A program made the translations under genes and the position numbers. From contig CAWCZF010000003.1 of assembly GCA_963799975.1 (NCBI GenBank), positions 124,001 to 188,000 on the forward strand: 64,000 nt of DNA. Direction: 5' to 3'. The stretch's first letter is position 1, and each line of letters starts with the position of its first letter. Positions 51,369-60,394 of the stretch are shown piece by piece. The DNA is from Actinoallomurus sp963799975 (GTDB lineage: Bacteria; Actinomycetota; Actinomycetes; Streptosporangiales; Streptosporangiaceae). The notes under the pieces are model-generated. The model made no database searches, was not told where the DNA came from, and saw only the letters and a program-made list of their open reading frames with translations.

Positions 51369-53419
51369 GACGACTGCTGCTCGCCGTGGTGATACCTCTG
51401 CTGCTCTGCGGGGGCCCGGCACTCGCCGCGACACCGCCGCCGCACGACCGCGCCCAGCACACGACGCGTGCCTCGCGCGCCCGCCAGCCCGCACCCAAGG
51501 CGCCCGTCGCCGTCAGCCTGACCTCGGTCCTGCCCGCCGGCTACCTGCGGGCGACGTCGGTCCTGCGCGTACGCGGCCGGCTGCTCAACCAGTCACAGAG
51601 CGCCTACCAGCGGGTCTCGGTGCGGCTTCGCTTCAACTCCGGCGCGATCACGAGCCGCGGCGAGGTCGAGGCGTACGCCGAGAACAAGGGCCTGGACCCG
51701 AGCCGGGCCGGCCCGCCGCGCGTGGTCTCCGCGGTCCTGCAGGTCGGCGGCCAGCAGTCCTGGGCGCTGTCCATCCCCGTACGCCAGATGGGCCTGCGTG
51801 CGTTCGGCGTCTACCCGATCTCGGTGGAGGCGCTCAGCTCCGCCGGCGTCGTGCTGGGTCACCAGCGCACCTTCGTCACCTACTACCCCAGCGGCACCTA
51901 CACACAGAAGACCAAGATCGCCTGGGTCTGGCCGCTCATCGACCAGCCGCACCGCGCGGACGACGCCACATTCGTGGACGACCGCCTCGAACGCTCGCTC
52001 GCCCCCGGCGGGCGGCTGTCCACCATCGTCTCCGCCGCGGGCCGTACGAGCGCGCCGGTGAACTGGCTCGTCGACCCCGGCCTGGTCGACGACGCGACGA
52101 GGATGGCCGACACCAACGGCTACACGATCAAGGGGAGCGTCGACCGGGGGCAGAGCGTGGCGGCGCTCGACTGGCTGCGGTCGCTGCACCGGTCCGTCAC
52201 CGGCGACCGGCTGTCCGCCACCCCGTACGCCGACCCGGACGTGCTGGCGCTGGCCCAGCGCCGCATGAGCGGTGACGTGAAGCTCGCCGCACAGCAGGGC
52301 ATGCGGGTGATGGCCGCCGCGCACCTGGGCGGCGCGACATCCTCGGTGGCGATGCCGCCGGACGGCCTCGCCGACCAGGCGACCCTGGCCTCCCTCGCCG
52401 CAAGCGGCTCGCGCACCATCCTGCTGAGCAGCTCGATCATGCCCGACACTCGGCCCGACACCTTCACGCCGGACCCGGTCGCGAACCGGACCGTGGCCGG
52501 CGCGAACGTCAAGCTCCTCGCGTACGACGACACGCTGCGCAAGATCCTCTACGAGACCGGCGGCCCCATCGTCGCCGAGCAGCGCTTCCTCGCCGAGACG
52601 GCCATGATCACCGGCGAGGCGCCGCAGCACTCGCGCACCATCGTGATCACGCCACCGCGCCGCTGGTCCCCGAGCGCGTCCTTCGCCAAGGCCGTGCTGA
52701 ACTACACCGCCAAGGCCCCGTGGCTACAGGCGGTCCCGCTCAGCGAGGCCGAGAACACCCGCCCCGCCGGCCGTTCCTTCGTGCCGCAGAAGGACTCCCC
52801 CGGCCTCGGCAAGAACTACCTCGCGCAGGTCAAGGACCTGAGCGCCCGGGTCGACCAGTTCACCTCGATCTTCGTGCCGCCCGTCAGCGACTACACGCTC
52901 GGCATCCCGCGCGCCGAGTCCTCGGCGTGGAACGGCCAGTCGTCGCGCGGAAAGGCGCTGCGCCGCACGCTCGATCTCAACCTCACCCATGCCGCGGGCA
53001 AGGTGAAGGTGCTCAACGACAGCATCACGATGGCGGGCAAGTCGGGCCCCACGCCGATCACGGTCTCCAACGGCCTGGACCGCGGCACGGTACGCGTGCG
53101 GCTCCACGTCTACTCACAGAACGAGACACGCCTGCGCGTCAACGCCGTCGACCAGATCCTCATCCTCGAACCCGGGCACAAGGACTCGGTGCGCCTCGAC
53201 ATGAAGGCGTCCGCGAACGGCGTGGCGCTGGTAAACCTCGAACTCCTCGCCCCCGACGGCCGTCCGTTCGGCGGCGCGCACGTCCTCCGCGTACGCGCTA
53301 CCGGATACGGGCGAACCGCACTGCTCATCACGGGCGTCTCACTTGCCGTACTCTTCGTCGGCGTCGCCATTCGCGTCGCGCGCCGAAGGGCCGAGCGAGC
53401 GGAGGAGTCCGTTGAGTGA
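51365..53419 (+). CDS. DUF6049 exported membrane protein
   Basis: The product has 684 residues. A signal peptide (RLLLAVVIPLLLCGGPALAA) is followed by a large outside part with YLRATSVLRVRGRLLNQSQSAYQRVSVRLRF, KIAWVWPLIDQPHR, WLVDPGLVDDA and SVAALDWLRSLH. The last 45 residues hold a membrane span (GRTALLITGVSLAVLFVGVAI) and a basic tail (RVARRRAER). The family accompanies murJ throughout actinobacteria (Rv3909 position) and is thought to act in envelope assembly. Start and stop overlap both neighbours. Confidence 0.9.
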   Translation: MRRLLLAVVIPLLLCGGPALAATPPPHDRAQHTTRASRARQPAPKAPVAVSLTSVLPAGYLRATSVLRVRGRLLNQSQSAYQRVSVRLRFNSGAITSRGEVEAYAENKGLDPSRAGPPRVVSAVLQVGGQQSWALSIPVRQMGLRAFGVYPISVEALSSAGVVLGHQRTFVTYYPSGTYTQKTKIAWVWPLIDQPHRADDATFVDDRLERSLAPGGRLSTIVSAAGRTSAPVNWLVDPGLVDDATRMADTNGYTIKGSVDRGQSVAALDWLRSLHRSVTGDRLSATPYADPDVLALAQRRMSGDVKLAAQQGMRVMAAAHLGGATSSVAMPPDGLADQATLASLAASGSRTILLSSSIMPDTRPDTFTPDPVANRTVAGANVKLLAYDDTLRKILYETGGPIVAEQRFLAETAMITGEAPQHSRTIVITPPRRWSPSASFAKAVLNYTAKAPWLQAVPLSEAENTRPAGRSFVPQKDSPGLGKNYLAQVKDLSARVDQFTSIFVPPVSDYTLGIPRAESSAWNGQSSRGKALRRTLDLNLTHAAGKVKVLNDSITMAGKSGPTPITVSNGLDRGTVRVRLHVYSQNETRLRVNAVDQILILEPGHKDSVRLDMKASANGVALVNLELLAPDGRPFGGAHVLRVRATGYGRTALLITGVSLAVLFVGVAIRVARRRAERAEESVE

Positions 53420-55160
53420 CCTGGAGCCGGAGGTGGCGGGGACGCTGCCGGACATCCCGGTGGTGGAGCCCGAGATCGAGGCCGCGGAGGCGTCCGAGGC
53501 GGCCGAGGCGTCGGCGCGTTCGCGCGGAGTCGGCGGCCTGCTGAAGTCCAGCGCCGTCATGGCCGTGGGCACGGTCGCGTCGCGGCTGCTCGGGTTCGTG
53601 CGCAACGCGGTGATCGTCATCGCGCTCGGCACCGGCCCGCTCGGCGACGTCTACAACGTCGCCAACACCTTCCCCAACGTGGTGTACGACATGCTGCTCG
53701 GCGGCATCCTCACCGCGGTGCACGTGCCGATGCTCGTACGCGCGCTGGAGAAGGACCGCGCGTACGGCGAGGAGTACGAGGCGCGGCTGCTCACGATCGT
53801 GCTCGGCGGCCTGCTGGTCCTCACCGGCATCGCGATGCTCTGCGCGCCGCTGCTCGTCGACCTGTACGCCAGCGGCTTCACCCCCGACCAGCACAAGCTG
53901 GCCATCATCTTCGCCCTGTTCTTCCTGCCGCAGATCTTCTTCTACGGCGTCGGCGCGCTCGCCGGAGCGTCGCTGAACGCCCGCGGCAGCTTCGCCGCGC
54001 CGATGTGGACGCCGGTGCTCAACAGCGTCGTCGTCATCGTCGTCGGCGGCGCGTTCCTGCTCGTCGCCGGCACCGGCGCCACGCCCGGCGGCGTCAGCAA
54101 CGGGGAGATCACGCTGCTGGCGGGCGGCACCACGCTCGGCATCGTCGTGCAGACGATCGCGATGTGGCCCTCGCTGCGCAAGGTCGGCTTCCGCTACCGT
54201 CCGCGCTTCGACTTCCGCCGCGAGGAACTCGCGCCGGTCGGCGGGATGGCGCTGTGGACCCTGCTGTACGTCGCGATCATGCAGGTCGGCTTCGTGGTGA
54301 ACACCAACATCGCGGTGCGCGCCGGAGTGCGGGGCGAGAAGGAGCACCTCGGGTACGGCGTCGGGCTCACGCCGTGGAACAACGCCTACCTGCTGTTCCA
54401 GCTCCCGTACGCGATCGTCGGTGTGTCGGTGATGACGGCGATGCTGCCGCGGATGAGCCGGCACGCCTCCGAGGAGCGGTTCGACCTGGTCCGCGAGGAC
54501 CTGTCCTCGGGGCTCAACCTGTCCTCGGTGATCATCGTGCCGTCGGCCGCGCTGCTGTTCGCGCTCAGCCCAGAGCTGGTCACGGCCTTCTTCTCACACG
54601 GCTCCACCGGTCTGGCCGACGGCCTGATGATCGCCAACGTGGTGCAGGCGTTCGCGTTGGCGCTGGTTCCGTTCGCGATCTTCCAGTTGATGCTGCGGGT
54701 CTTCTACTCGCTGGCGGACACGCGTACGCCGGCGCTGATCGCCATCGGCAACATCGTGATCAGCATCTCGCTCGCCCTGATCGGCTACGCGATCCTGCCC
54801 ACCGACATGATCGTCGAGGGCATCGCGATCGCGCTCGGCATCTCGTGGGCGGCGGGCTGTGTGGTCGCCGGGGTGATCCTGCGCGGCCGCCTCGCCGGGC
54901 TCGACACGCGGTATTTGGTGCGGACCCACATCAAGATCGCCGTCGCCACCGTGCCGGCGTTCGTGTTCGCACTTGTGGTGCACGAAGTCTTCGTGAAACT
55001 TTTCTATTATCAGCTGATCACTTCGGTACTGGCACTCGCCGTCGGCGGTGCGGGAGCCGCCGTGTTGTACGTGCTGGTCGCGCGCAGACTGCGAATCTCT
55101 GAGGTGGAGACACTCGCCGGAACCCTGATGCGCAGGTTGCCCGGACGTGTCTCGAGTTAG
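53412..55160 (+). CDS. murJ: Lipid II flippase MurJ
   Basis: The product has 582 residues with 14 or so spans and a 45-residue acidic N-terminal extension. MOP-family features include SSAVMAVGTVASRLLGFVRNAVIVIALG, DVYNVANTFPNVVYDMLLGGILTAVHVPMLV, GVGALAGASLNARGSF, YGVGLTPWNNAYLLFQLPYAIVGVSVMTAMLPRMS and QLMLRVFYSLADTRTPALIAIG. TTG at 53412 follows GGAGGAG and lies inside the end of the DUF6049 gene. In mycobacteria MviN carries the pseudokinase as a C-terminal fusion; here it is a separate gene. Confidence 0.95.
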   Translation: MSDLEPEVAGTLPDIPVVEPEIEAAEASEAAEASARSRGVGGLLKSSAVMAVGTVASRLLGFVRNAVIVIALGTGPLGDVYNVANTFPNVVYDMLLGGILTAVHVPMLVRALEKDRAYGEEYEARLLTIVLGGLLVLTGIAMLCAPLLVDLYASGFTPDQHKLAIIFALFFLPQIFFYGVGALAGASLNARGSFAAPMWTPVLNSVVVIVVGGAFLLVAGTGATPGGVSNGEITLLAGGTTLGIVVQTIAMWPSLRKVGFRYRPRFDFRREELAPVGGMALWTLLYVAIMQVGFVVNTNIAVRAGVRGEKEHLGYGVGLTPWNNAYLLFQLPYAIVGVSVMTAMLPRMSRHASEERFDLVREDLSSGLNLSSVIIVPSAALLFALSPELVTAFFSHGSTGLADGLMIANVVQAFALALVPFAIFQLMLRVFYSLADTRTPALIAIGNIVISISLALIGYAILPTDMIVEGIAIALGISWAAGCVVAGVILRGRLAGLDTRYLVRTHIKIAVATVPAFVFALVVHEVFVKLFYYQLITSVLALAVGGAGAAVLYVLVARRLRISEVETLAGTLMRRLPGRVSS

Positions 55161-55174
55161 GAGAGGGTGCCCGT

Positions 55175-55342
55175 ATGGTGGGAGAGCCCAACCGTCAACG
55201 GGTAGTAACCCACAGACGCTCCTCGAGCGTCCTACCACCGGGCGGAGTAGTGCCCGCCCACGAGGTATCGAGGGAGGGTCGAAGGCGTAAGGGAGCCACG
55301 GCACACATGGGACGCGATTACCTGCGCCGGACGCCGCGTTGA
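55175..55342 (+). CDS. Possible small basic protein between murJ and the pseudokinase
   Basis: ATG at 55175 follows GGAGAGGG by 8 bases and opens a frame of 55 codons (MVGEPNRQRVVTHRRSSSVL, PPGGVVPAHEVSREGRRRKG, ATAHMGRDYLRRTPR). Its TGA overlaps the TTG start of the pseudokinase (TTGA), which suggests translational coupling. The composition is basic and of low complexity. It may be only a leader that carries ribosomes into the next gene. Confidence 0.35.
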   Translation: MVGEPNRQRVVTHRRSSSVLPPGGVVPAHEVSREGRRRKGATAHMGRDYLRRTPR

Positions 55343-56925
55343 GCACGTCCGTCATAGAACCCGGGACCCGCCTCGCCGGTCGCTACCGCTTGGACGACCG
55401 CGTCAGCGAAGCGGGCGGTTCCACATTCTGGAAAGCGACGGACGAGATCCTCGCCCGTCCGGTCGCCGTGCTCACCTTCGCGCCGGGCTTTCCACGGGTC
55501 CACGACGTGGTGACCGCGGCACGCGCCGCCAGCCGGCTCACCGACCCGCGCCTCACCCAGGTCTTCGACGCCGACGACAGCGGCGAGCAGGCCTATGTCG
55601 TGAGCGAGTGGGTCACCGGCGAGACGCTCGAAGACCTGCTCGCCGAGGGCCCGATGGAGCCCGGGCGCGTGGCGGCGTTCGTGCTGGAGGCCGCCGAGGC
55701 GCTCGCGTCGGCGCACAGCGCGGGCCTGGCCCACCTGTGCCTGACGCCGCACAACCTCGTCTGGACCAGCGGCGGCACCGTCAAGGTTACCGGCCTCGGC
55801 GTCGAGGCCGTGCTCGCCGGCTCCACCTCCGACGCTCCGGCGGCCGAGGACACCCAGGGCCTTGGCCACCTGATGTACGCCGCGCTCACCGGCCACTGGT
55901 GCGGCGCCGAGGGCACCCAGTTGCCGGCCGCGCCGGCCGGTCCCGACGGCCGCCCGGCCTCCCCCGCGCAGTTGCGTCCCGGCACGCCGCGCGACCTCGA
56001 CGAGATCACCTGCCGCGCCCTGCATCTGCACGGCGCTCAGGAGCCGCTGAACACACCGTCGGCGTTCGTCTCCGCCCTGAGCCGGGTGCCGCGTTCCCCA
56101 CTGCCCTTCGTGCCGCTGGGCGGCTCGACGCCCTCGGTGGTGTCGCGGCCGGACGACCCGACCCTGCGTCCGCACAGCACGGCGACCTCGCCGGTCGACC
56201 CCCTCTCACGTACGGTCCCCGATCCGCCGAGCGCACGCACCCAGCGCACCGCACGACCCGCCCAGCGGCCCCCGGGCCGGTCCGCGCCGTCCCGCTCGTC
56301 GGGGTCGCGGCACGCGTCCGGCGGCGGCAACGGATCCATGAGCCGCCCGGCGCTCGCGGCGATCGCCGTCGGCGTGCTGATCCTGGTCGCTCTGGGCGGC
56401 TGGGGCCTGTCGCGCCTGGGCGGCGGCGGTGGCAGCGGCGGCAAGCAGAAGGCCGGCGCCAAGAGCAGCACGGTCGCCAAGCCGACCGTGCAAAAGCTCA
56501 CCCCGGCGGGCGTCAACGCCTACAACCGGCCGCCGCACCCGGACGGCACGGCGTCACAGGACCTCAGCAAGGTCATCGACTCCAGCAAGTCGAGCGCCTG
56601 GACGACGCAGCACTACAACTCGGCCGACTTCGGCAGGCTACGGCCCGGCGTCGGCCTGGTGGTCGACATGGGCAAGACCGTGACGGTCTCCAAGGTCAAG
56701 GTGCTCATGCCGTCCGCGAGCCAGCAGGGCACGGTCGAGCTGCACGTGGGCGACTCAGCGGGCCCCGGCGCCAAGCAGACCGACACCGGCGGCGCTAGCG
56801 GCTCGTTCGACCTGTCCGGCAAGCAGGCGAAGGGCCGCTACATCACGCTCTGGTTCACCCGGCTGCCGGACGTCGGGCAGTTCCGCGCCACGGTGCGTGA
56901 CGTGTCGGTGTACGGAACGGGCTGA
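55339..56925 (+). CDS. Membrane pseudokinase associated with MurJ
   Basis: The product has 528 residues. A kinase-like fold spans about 10-265, but all three catalytic landmarks are changed: the VAxK lysine is Leu (PVAVLTF), HRDLKPxN reads HLCLTPHN, and DFG reads GLG (VKVTGLG). A Ser/Pro-rich linker, a span (ALAAIAVGVLILVALGGWGL, about 336-355) and an outside domain with a beta-sandwich look (NSADFGRLRPGVGLVVDMGKTVTVSKVKVL) follow. In M. tuberculosis the homologous domain of MviN, once phosphorylated by PknB, recruits FhaA to stop lipid II flipping. A similar role is inferred here, with the FHA protein elsewhere. TTG at 55339 is the start. Confidence 0.9.
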   Translation: MSTSVIEPGTRLAGRYRLDDRVSEAGGSTFWKATDEILARPVAVLTFAPGFPRVHDVVTAARAASRLTDPRLTQVFDADDSGEQAYVVSEWVTGETLEDLLAEGPMEPGRVAAFVLEAAEALASAHSAGLAHLCLTPHNLVWTSGGTVKVTGLGVEAVLAGSTSDAPAAEDTQGLGHLMYAALTGHWCGAEGTQLPAAPAGPDGRPASPAQLRPGTPRDLDEITCRALHLHGAQEPLNTPSAFVSALSRVPRSPLPFVPLGGSTPSVVSRPDDPTLRPHSTATSPVDPLSRTVPDPPSARTQRTARPAQRPPGRSAPSRSSGSRHASGGGNGSMSRPALAAIAVGVLILVALGGWGLSRLGGGGGSGGKQKAGAKSSTVAKPTVQKLTPAGVNAYNRPPHPDGTASQDLSKVIDSSKSSAWTTQHYNSADFGRLRPGVGLVVDMGKTVTVSKVKVLMPSASQQGTVELHVGDSAGPGAKQTDTGGASGSFDLSGKQAKGRYITLWFTRLPDVGQFRATVRDVSVYGTG

Positions 56926-56973
56926 TTCCGTCACTTCGGGCATGAGTGAGCGGGGGCGGCTACCATCGGGTGC

Positions 56974-57096
56974 GTGCCCACGGCCCCCCGAGACGGAGAC
57001 ATTCATCGGTGCCTGATGGCGCGTGCCCTCACCAACACGGGCGCGAGGCGGGCCCGGCACGCGTTCAGCGATGATGCCTGCGACGGAACGGGCTGA
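56974..57096 (+). CDS. Possible leader ORF (40 aa) before sigM
   Basis: TACCAT ends exactly 7 bases before GTG at 56974, a leaderless arrangement. The frame encodes MPTAPRDGDIHRCLMARALT, NTGARRARHAFSDDACDGTG and stops at 57096, six bases before the sigM start. It has two Cys and no clear homology. It could couple translation into sigM, which has no good ribosome site of its own. Confidence 0.35.
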   Translation: MPTAPRDGDIHRCLMARALTNTGARRARHAFSDDACDGTG

Positions 57097-57102
57097 CGGA
57101 TA

Positions 57103-57732
57103 ATGGCGATCATGCGTGGGGGACGCTCGATCGAGGCCGCTCCGGACAAGGAGTTGCTTCGGCGGCACGCCGAGGGCGATCCGGACGCGTTCTCAGAGCT
57201 GGTGCACCGGCATCGCGACCGGATGTGGGCGGTGGCGCTCCGCACGCTCGGCGACCAGGAGGAGGCCGCGGACGCGTTGCAGGAGGCGTTCCTGTCGGCC
57301 TACCGGGCGGCCGGGCGGTTCCGCGGCGACGCGGCCGTCACGACGTGGCTGCACCGCATCGTCGTCAACGCGTGCCTCGACCGGCTGCGGAGGCGGTCGA
57401 TCCGGCCGGTCGTGCCGATGGGCGACGACGCCACGCTCGACTCGATCGCGCCCAAGAACACCGATCCGACGTCGGCACACGAGCTCTCGCTGGATGTGAG
57501 TCAGGCGCTGAAGCGCATACCCTTCGAGCAGCGAGCGGCGCTCGTACTCGTCGACATGATGGGGTACGCCGTCGACGACGCGGCCCGGGTGCTGGAGGTC
57601 CCCCCGGGCACGATCAAGAGCCGGTGCGCGCGCGGACGAGCGCGGCTCGCACCACTTCTTGGGCACCTAAGGAACCAAGGGGGCGGGTCGGGCGTCGAAT
57701 CTGCGGAGGAAGGAGGTGGCAAACCCGCGTGA
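57103..57732 (+). CDS. sigM: ECF sigma factor SigM
   Basis: The product has 209 residues. Region 2 is DPDAFSELVHRHRDRMWAVALRTLGDQEEAADALQEAFLSAYRAAGRFRGDAAVTTWLHRIVVNACLDRLRRR; region 4 is QRAALVLVDMMGYAVDDAARVLEVPPGTIKSRCARGRARLA. Position (murJ to the left, trxBA to the right) equals sigM in mycobacteria and its Streptomyces counterpart. The likely targets are envelope genes. GGAAC lies 12 bases before the ATG, similar to the SigM -35 GGAAC. Its stop overlaps the anti-sigma start. Confidence 0.93.
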   Translation: MAIMRGGRSIEAAPDKELLRRHAEGDPDAFSELVHRHRDRMWAVALRTLGDQEEAADALQEAFLSAYRAAGRFRGDAAVTTWLHRIVVNACLDRLRRRSIRPVVPMGDDATLDSIAPKNTDPTSAHELSLDVSQALKRIPFEQRAALVLVDMMGYAVDDAARVLEVPPGTIKSRCARGRARLAPLLGHLRNQGGGSGVESAEEGGGKPA

Positions 57733-58469
57733 CTGCCGCACACCTTGATTATGAGGCACTGGCCGACTTCGCCGAGGGGATTCTCGACGACGCCGAGGCC
57801 ACGACCACCGAACAGCATCTCGCGCACTGCGACGACTGCCGCAGGCGCGCCGCCGAGGTGGCGGAGGTCTCCCGCGTTCTCGCGCAGGCGCCGTCGCCGC
57901 CGATGCCCGCTCATCTGGTCGATCGGCTCGACGCGGCCCTCGCCGCCGAGGCCGCTTCGCACCCGCCCATGCACCGGCGCCATCGCCGGTTCCAGTATCT
58001 CGCCGCGGCGGCCGCCGCGGTCGTCCTGGTGGGAGGGGGAGCCGCCGCCGTACGCACTGCCATGGACAACGACGGAGACTCCAGCAGCGTGACGGGCACC
58101 CAGCCGCCGGTGATCGACCGGACCCACTCGACGCTGCCGGGTCCGGCGATCGCTCCCGCGATACCGTTCGCGGCCGTCCGTACCGGCATGAAGTACACCT
58201 CGGCGGGCCTGGAGTCCCAGGTCGCCGCCGCGCTGTCGAAGGCACACCGTCCGACGAACGCCACGAGTGGCACACTCGCCGCCTGCGTGGCGCGGGTGGA
58301 CGGCGGAAAGGTCCCGCTGCTCGTCGACTCGGCGACGTACGAGGGCCGGCCGGCCACCGTGATCGCGTTGCCGGCCGGCGACGCGAGGCACGCCGACGTG
58401 TGGGTCGTCGGCGACCGTTGCTCCACGTCCGACACCGACGTGGTCACCCACCGCCAGATCACCCGCTGA
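57729..58469 (+). CDS. Zinc-finger anti-sigma factor for SigM
   Basis: The product has 246 residues. The ZAS motif is H-L-A-H-C-D-D-C (in TTEQHLAHCDDCRRR), after YEALADFAEGILDDAE. One membrane span (FQYLAAAAAAVVLVGGGAAAV, about 91-111) is followed by an outside sensor domain with AACVARVDGGKVPLLVDSATYEGRPATVIALP. GTG at 57729 overlaps the sigM stop. The anti-sigma would hold SigM at the membrane until released by envelope stress. It equals Rv3912 by position. Confidence 0.92.
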   Translation: MTAAHLDYEALADFAEGILDDAEATTTEQHLAHCDDCRRRAAEVAEVSRVLAQAPSPPMPAHLVDRLDAALAAEAASHPPMHRRHRRFQYLAAAAAAVVLVGGGAAAVRTAMDNDGDSSSVTGTQPPVIDRTHSTLPGPAIAPAIPFAAVRTGMKYTSAGLESQVAAALSKAHRPTNATSGTLAACVARVDGGKVPLLVDSATYEGRPATVIALPAGDARHADVWVVGDRCSTSDTDVVTHRQITR

Positions 58470-58480
58470 CGCACCACGGA

Positions 58481-58510
58481 GCCGGCCCGCCCGATCACGG
58501 GCGGGCCGGC
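58481..58510 (+). terminator. Terminator after the anti-sigma gene
   Basis: GCCGGCCCGCCCG pairs perfectly with CGGGCGGGCCGGC around ATCA, followed by TTCGT. Confidence 0.85.
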
Positions 58511-58733
58511 TTCGTACTCGGCCGTAGGTGATGGCTCCGCGGCGTGGGCGGTCTCCCGCTGAACACCGGCGCCGGGCGCGTCGCGCTCGACGGAACGACC
58601 GGCGGGCCCGCACCGGCCACGGCTCGCAATGGTGGCAGGCGAGGGAATCTCGGCGGCCTAGGATCGGTTATTCGACTGCGAAGCGAAAAGCGACCGGCGA
58701 CTCGAATCTCACCGGTCAGAAAGAGGCGCAACT

Positions 58734-59720
58734 GTGAGCGACGTGCGTAACGTGATCATCATCGGGTCGGGCCCCGCGGGCTACACGGCCGCGATCTACG
58801 CCGCCCGTGGTGACCTCAAACCGCTGGTCTTCGAGGGCGCCGTGACCGCCGGCGGCGCGCTGATGAACACCACCGAGGTGGAGAACTTCCCCGGCTTCCC
58901 GGACGGCATCCAGGGCCCGGACCTCATGGACAACCTGCGCAAGCAGGCGGAGCGGTTCGGCGCCGAGCTGGTGACCGACGACGTGACCGAGGTCGACCTG
59001 ACGGCGTCGCCGAAGGTCGTCAAGGTCGGCGACGAGACCCACCTCGCCCGCGCCGTCATCATCGCCACCGGGTCCAAATACCGCGAGCTGGGGCTGGCGA
59101 GCGAGAAGAAGCTCGCCGGGCACGGCGTGTCTTGGTGTGCGACCTGTGACGGCTTCTTCTTCCGCGAGAAGGAGATCGTCGTGGTCGGCGGTGGCGACTC
59201 CGCCCTGGAGGAGGCCATCTTCCTGAGCCGCTTCGGCCGCTCGGTCACCGTGGTCCACCGCCGCGACCAGCTGCGCGCCAGCCGGATCATGCAGGACCGC
59301 GCCTTCGCCAACGACAAGATCCATTTCGCGTGGGACTCCGAGGTCGCGGAGATCCTGGGTGACGACCGCGTGACCGGCGTCAAGCTGCGCAACGTGAAGA
59401 CCGGTGAGGACTCCACGCTGGAGGTCTCCGGTGTCTTCATCGCCATCGGGCACGACCCGCGCACCGAGCTCTTCGCCGACCAGCTCGACCTGGACGACGA
59501 GGGGTACCTGGTCGTCGACGCACCGACGACCGCGACCAAACTCCCCGGCGTGTTCGGCGCGGGCGACGTGGTCGACCATCGATACCGTCAAGCCATCACG
59601 GCCGCGGGTACCGGCTCGGCCGCGGCGCTCGACGCCGAGCACTGGTTGCAGGACCAGGGCACGGCCGAGCTGAGTCGCGACGAGGAAGCGGCCGTCCCGG
59701 CCGAGGCACAGCAGGCGTAG
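58734..59720 (+). CDS. trxB: Thioredoxin reductase
   Basis: The product has 328 residues. The FAD-binding sequence is VIIIGSGPAGYTAAIYAARG, the active site WCATCDGFFFR, the NADPH site VVVGGGDSALEEAIFLSR, and the C-terminal FAD contact GVFGAGDVVDHRYRQAITAAGTGSAAALDAEHWL. It passes electrons from NADPH to the thioredoxin encoded 56 bases downstream. GTG at 58734 follows AGAGG. Confidence 0.98.
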   Translation: MSDVRNVIIIGSGPAGYTAAIYAARGDLKPLVFEGAVTAGGALMNTTEVENFPGFPDGIQGPDLMDNLRKQAERFGAELVTDDVTEVDLTASPKVVKVGDETHLARAVIIATGSKYRELGLASEKKLAGHGVSWCATCDGFFFREKEIVVVGGGDSALEEAIFLSRFGRSVTVVHRRDQLRASRIMQDRAFANDKIHFAWDSEVAEILGDDRVTGVKLRNVKTGEDSTLEVSGVFIAIGHDPRTELFADQLDLDDEGYLVVDAPTTATKLPGVFGAGDVVDHRYRQAITAAGTGSAAALDAEHWLQDQGTAELSRDEEAAVPAEAQQA

Positions 59721-59776
59721 CCGCAGGGGCCGATTCCCGGTCCGATCAAGTTCCGCAGCACGAGTGAGGAGATCCC

Positions 59777-60097
59777 GTGACAACCAAGGCCGTCACCGAC
59801 GCCGACTTCGAGGCCGAAGTGCTCAAGAGTGACAAGCCAGTCGTGGTGGACTTCTGGGCTGAGTGGTGCGGCCCGTGCCGCCAGGTCGGTCCGATCCTTG
59901 AGGAGATCGCCGGGGAGCACGCCGAGAAGCTGTCCGTCGTCAAGCTCAACATCGACGAGAACCCGAAGGTGCCGGCGAAGTACGGCATCATGCAGATCCC
60001 GACGCTCAACGTCTTCCAGGACGGCGAGGTCGTCAAGCAGATCATCGGCGCCAAGCCCAAGGCGGCGCTGATGAAGGAGCTCGCCGAGTTCATTTAG
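59777..60097 (+). CDS. trxA: Thioredoxin
   Basis: The product has 106 residues. The active site is WCGPCRQ in VVVDFWAEWCGPCRQVGPILEEIA, followed by KLNIDENPKVPAKYGIMQIPTLNVFQDGEVV with the cis-proline. GTG at 59777 follows GAGGAG. It is coupled in function to trxB. cwlM, which follows trxC in mycobacteria, is absent, as I recall from Streptomyces. Confidence 0.98.
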   Translation: MTTKAVTDADFEAEVLKSDKPVVVDFWAEWCGPCRQVGPILEEIAGEHAEKLSVVKLNIDENPKVPAKYGIMQIPTLNVFQDGEVVKQIIGAKPKAALMKELAEFI

Positions 60098-60122
60098 GCC
60101 ACCGCCCTCCCGCGGTCTGGTG

Positions 60123-60162
60123 AGCGCCGGCCCCAACGCCTTCACGGCGGGGGGCCGGCGCT
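60123..60162 (+). terminator. Terminator after trxA
   Basis: AGCGCCGGCCCC pairs with GGGGCCGGCGCT, with an inner hairpin (CGCC-TTCA-GGCG) in the loop, followed by GTTTTA. Confidence 0.9.
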
Positions 60163-60394
60163 GTTTTATGCCCTCTGACCAGGCAAAACTCGTGAGAGCT
60201 TCGCTAGTGAACGAACGGCCGCCAACCGGTGTGATGGGCTAGGGGAGGGGGTCTCGTGGCGCATGGGACCTGTGGTGCGGCGAAACGACGCAGTCGCGTT
60301 TTCCGCCGTCGCCGCACCTGGTCGGAGTGGTATTTCGCGCCGTTGATCTTGCGCTGGCCCGGCGTGTCGCGTTGCGGGACGCACTGAGAGGGCC

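Noticed and set aside
55339..56925. Active Ser/Thr kinase
   Set aside because: The VAxK, HRD and DFG residues are all substituted, so catalysis is unlikely.
60098..60394. Loss of cwlM next to trxA
   Set aside because: cwlM follows trxC in mycobacteria, but as I recall it is not there in Streptomyces either, so its absence is normal for this gene order.
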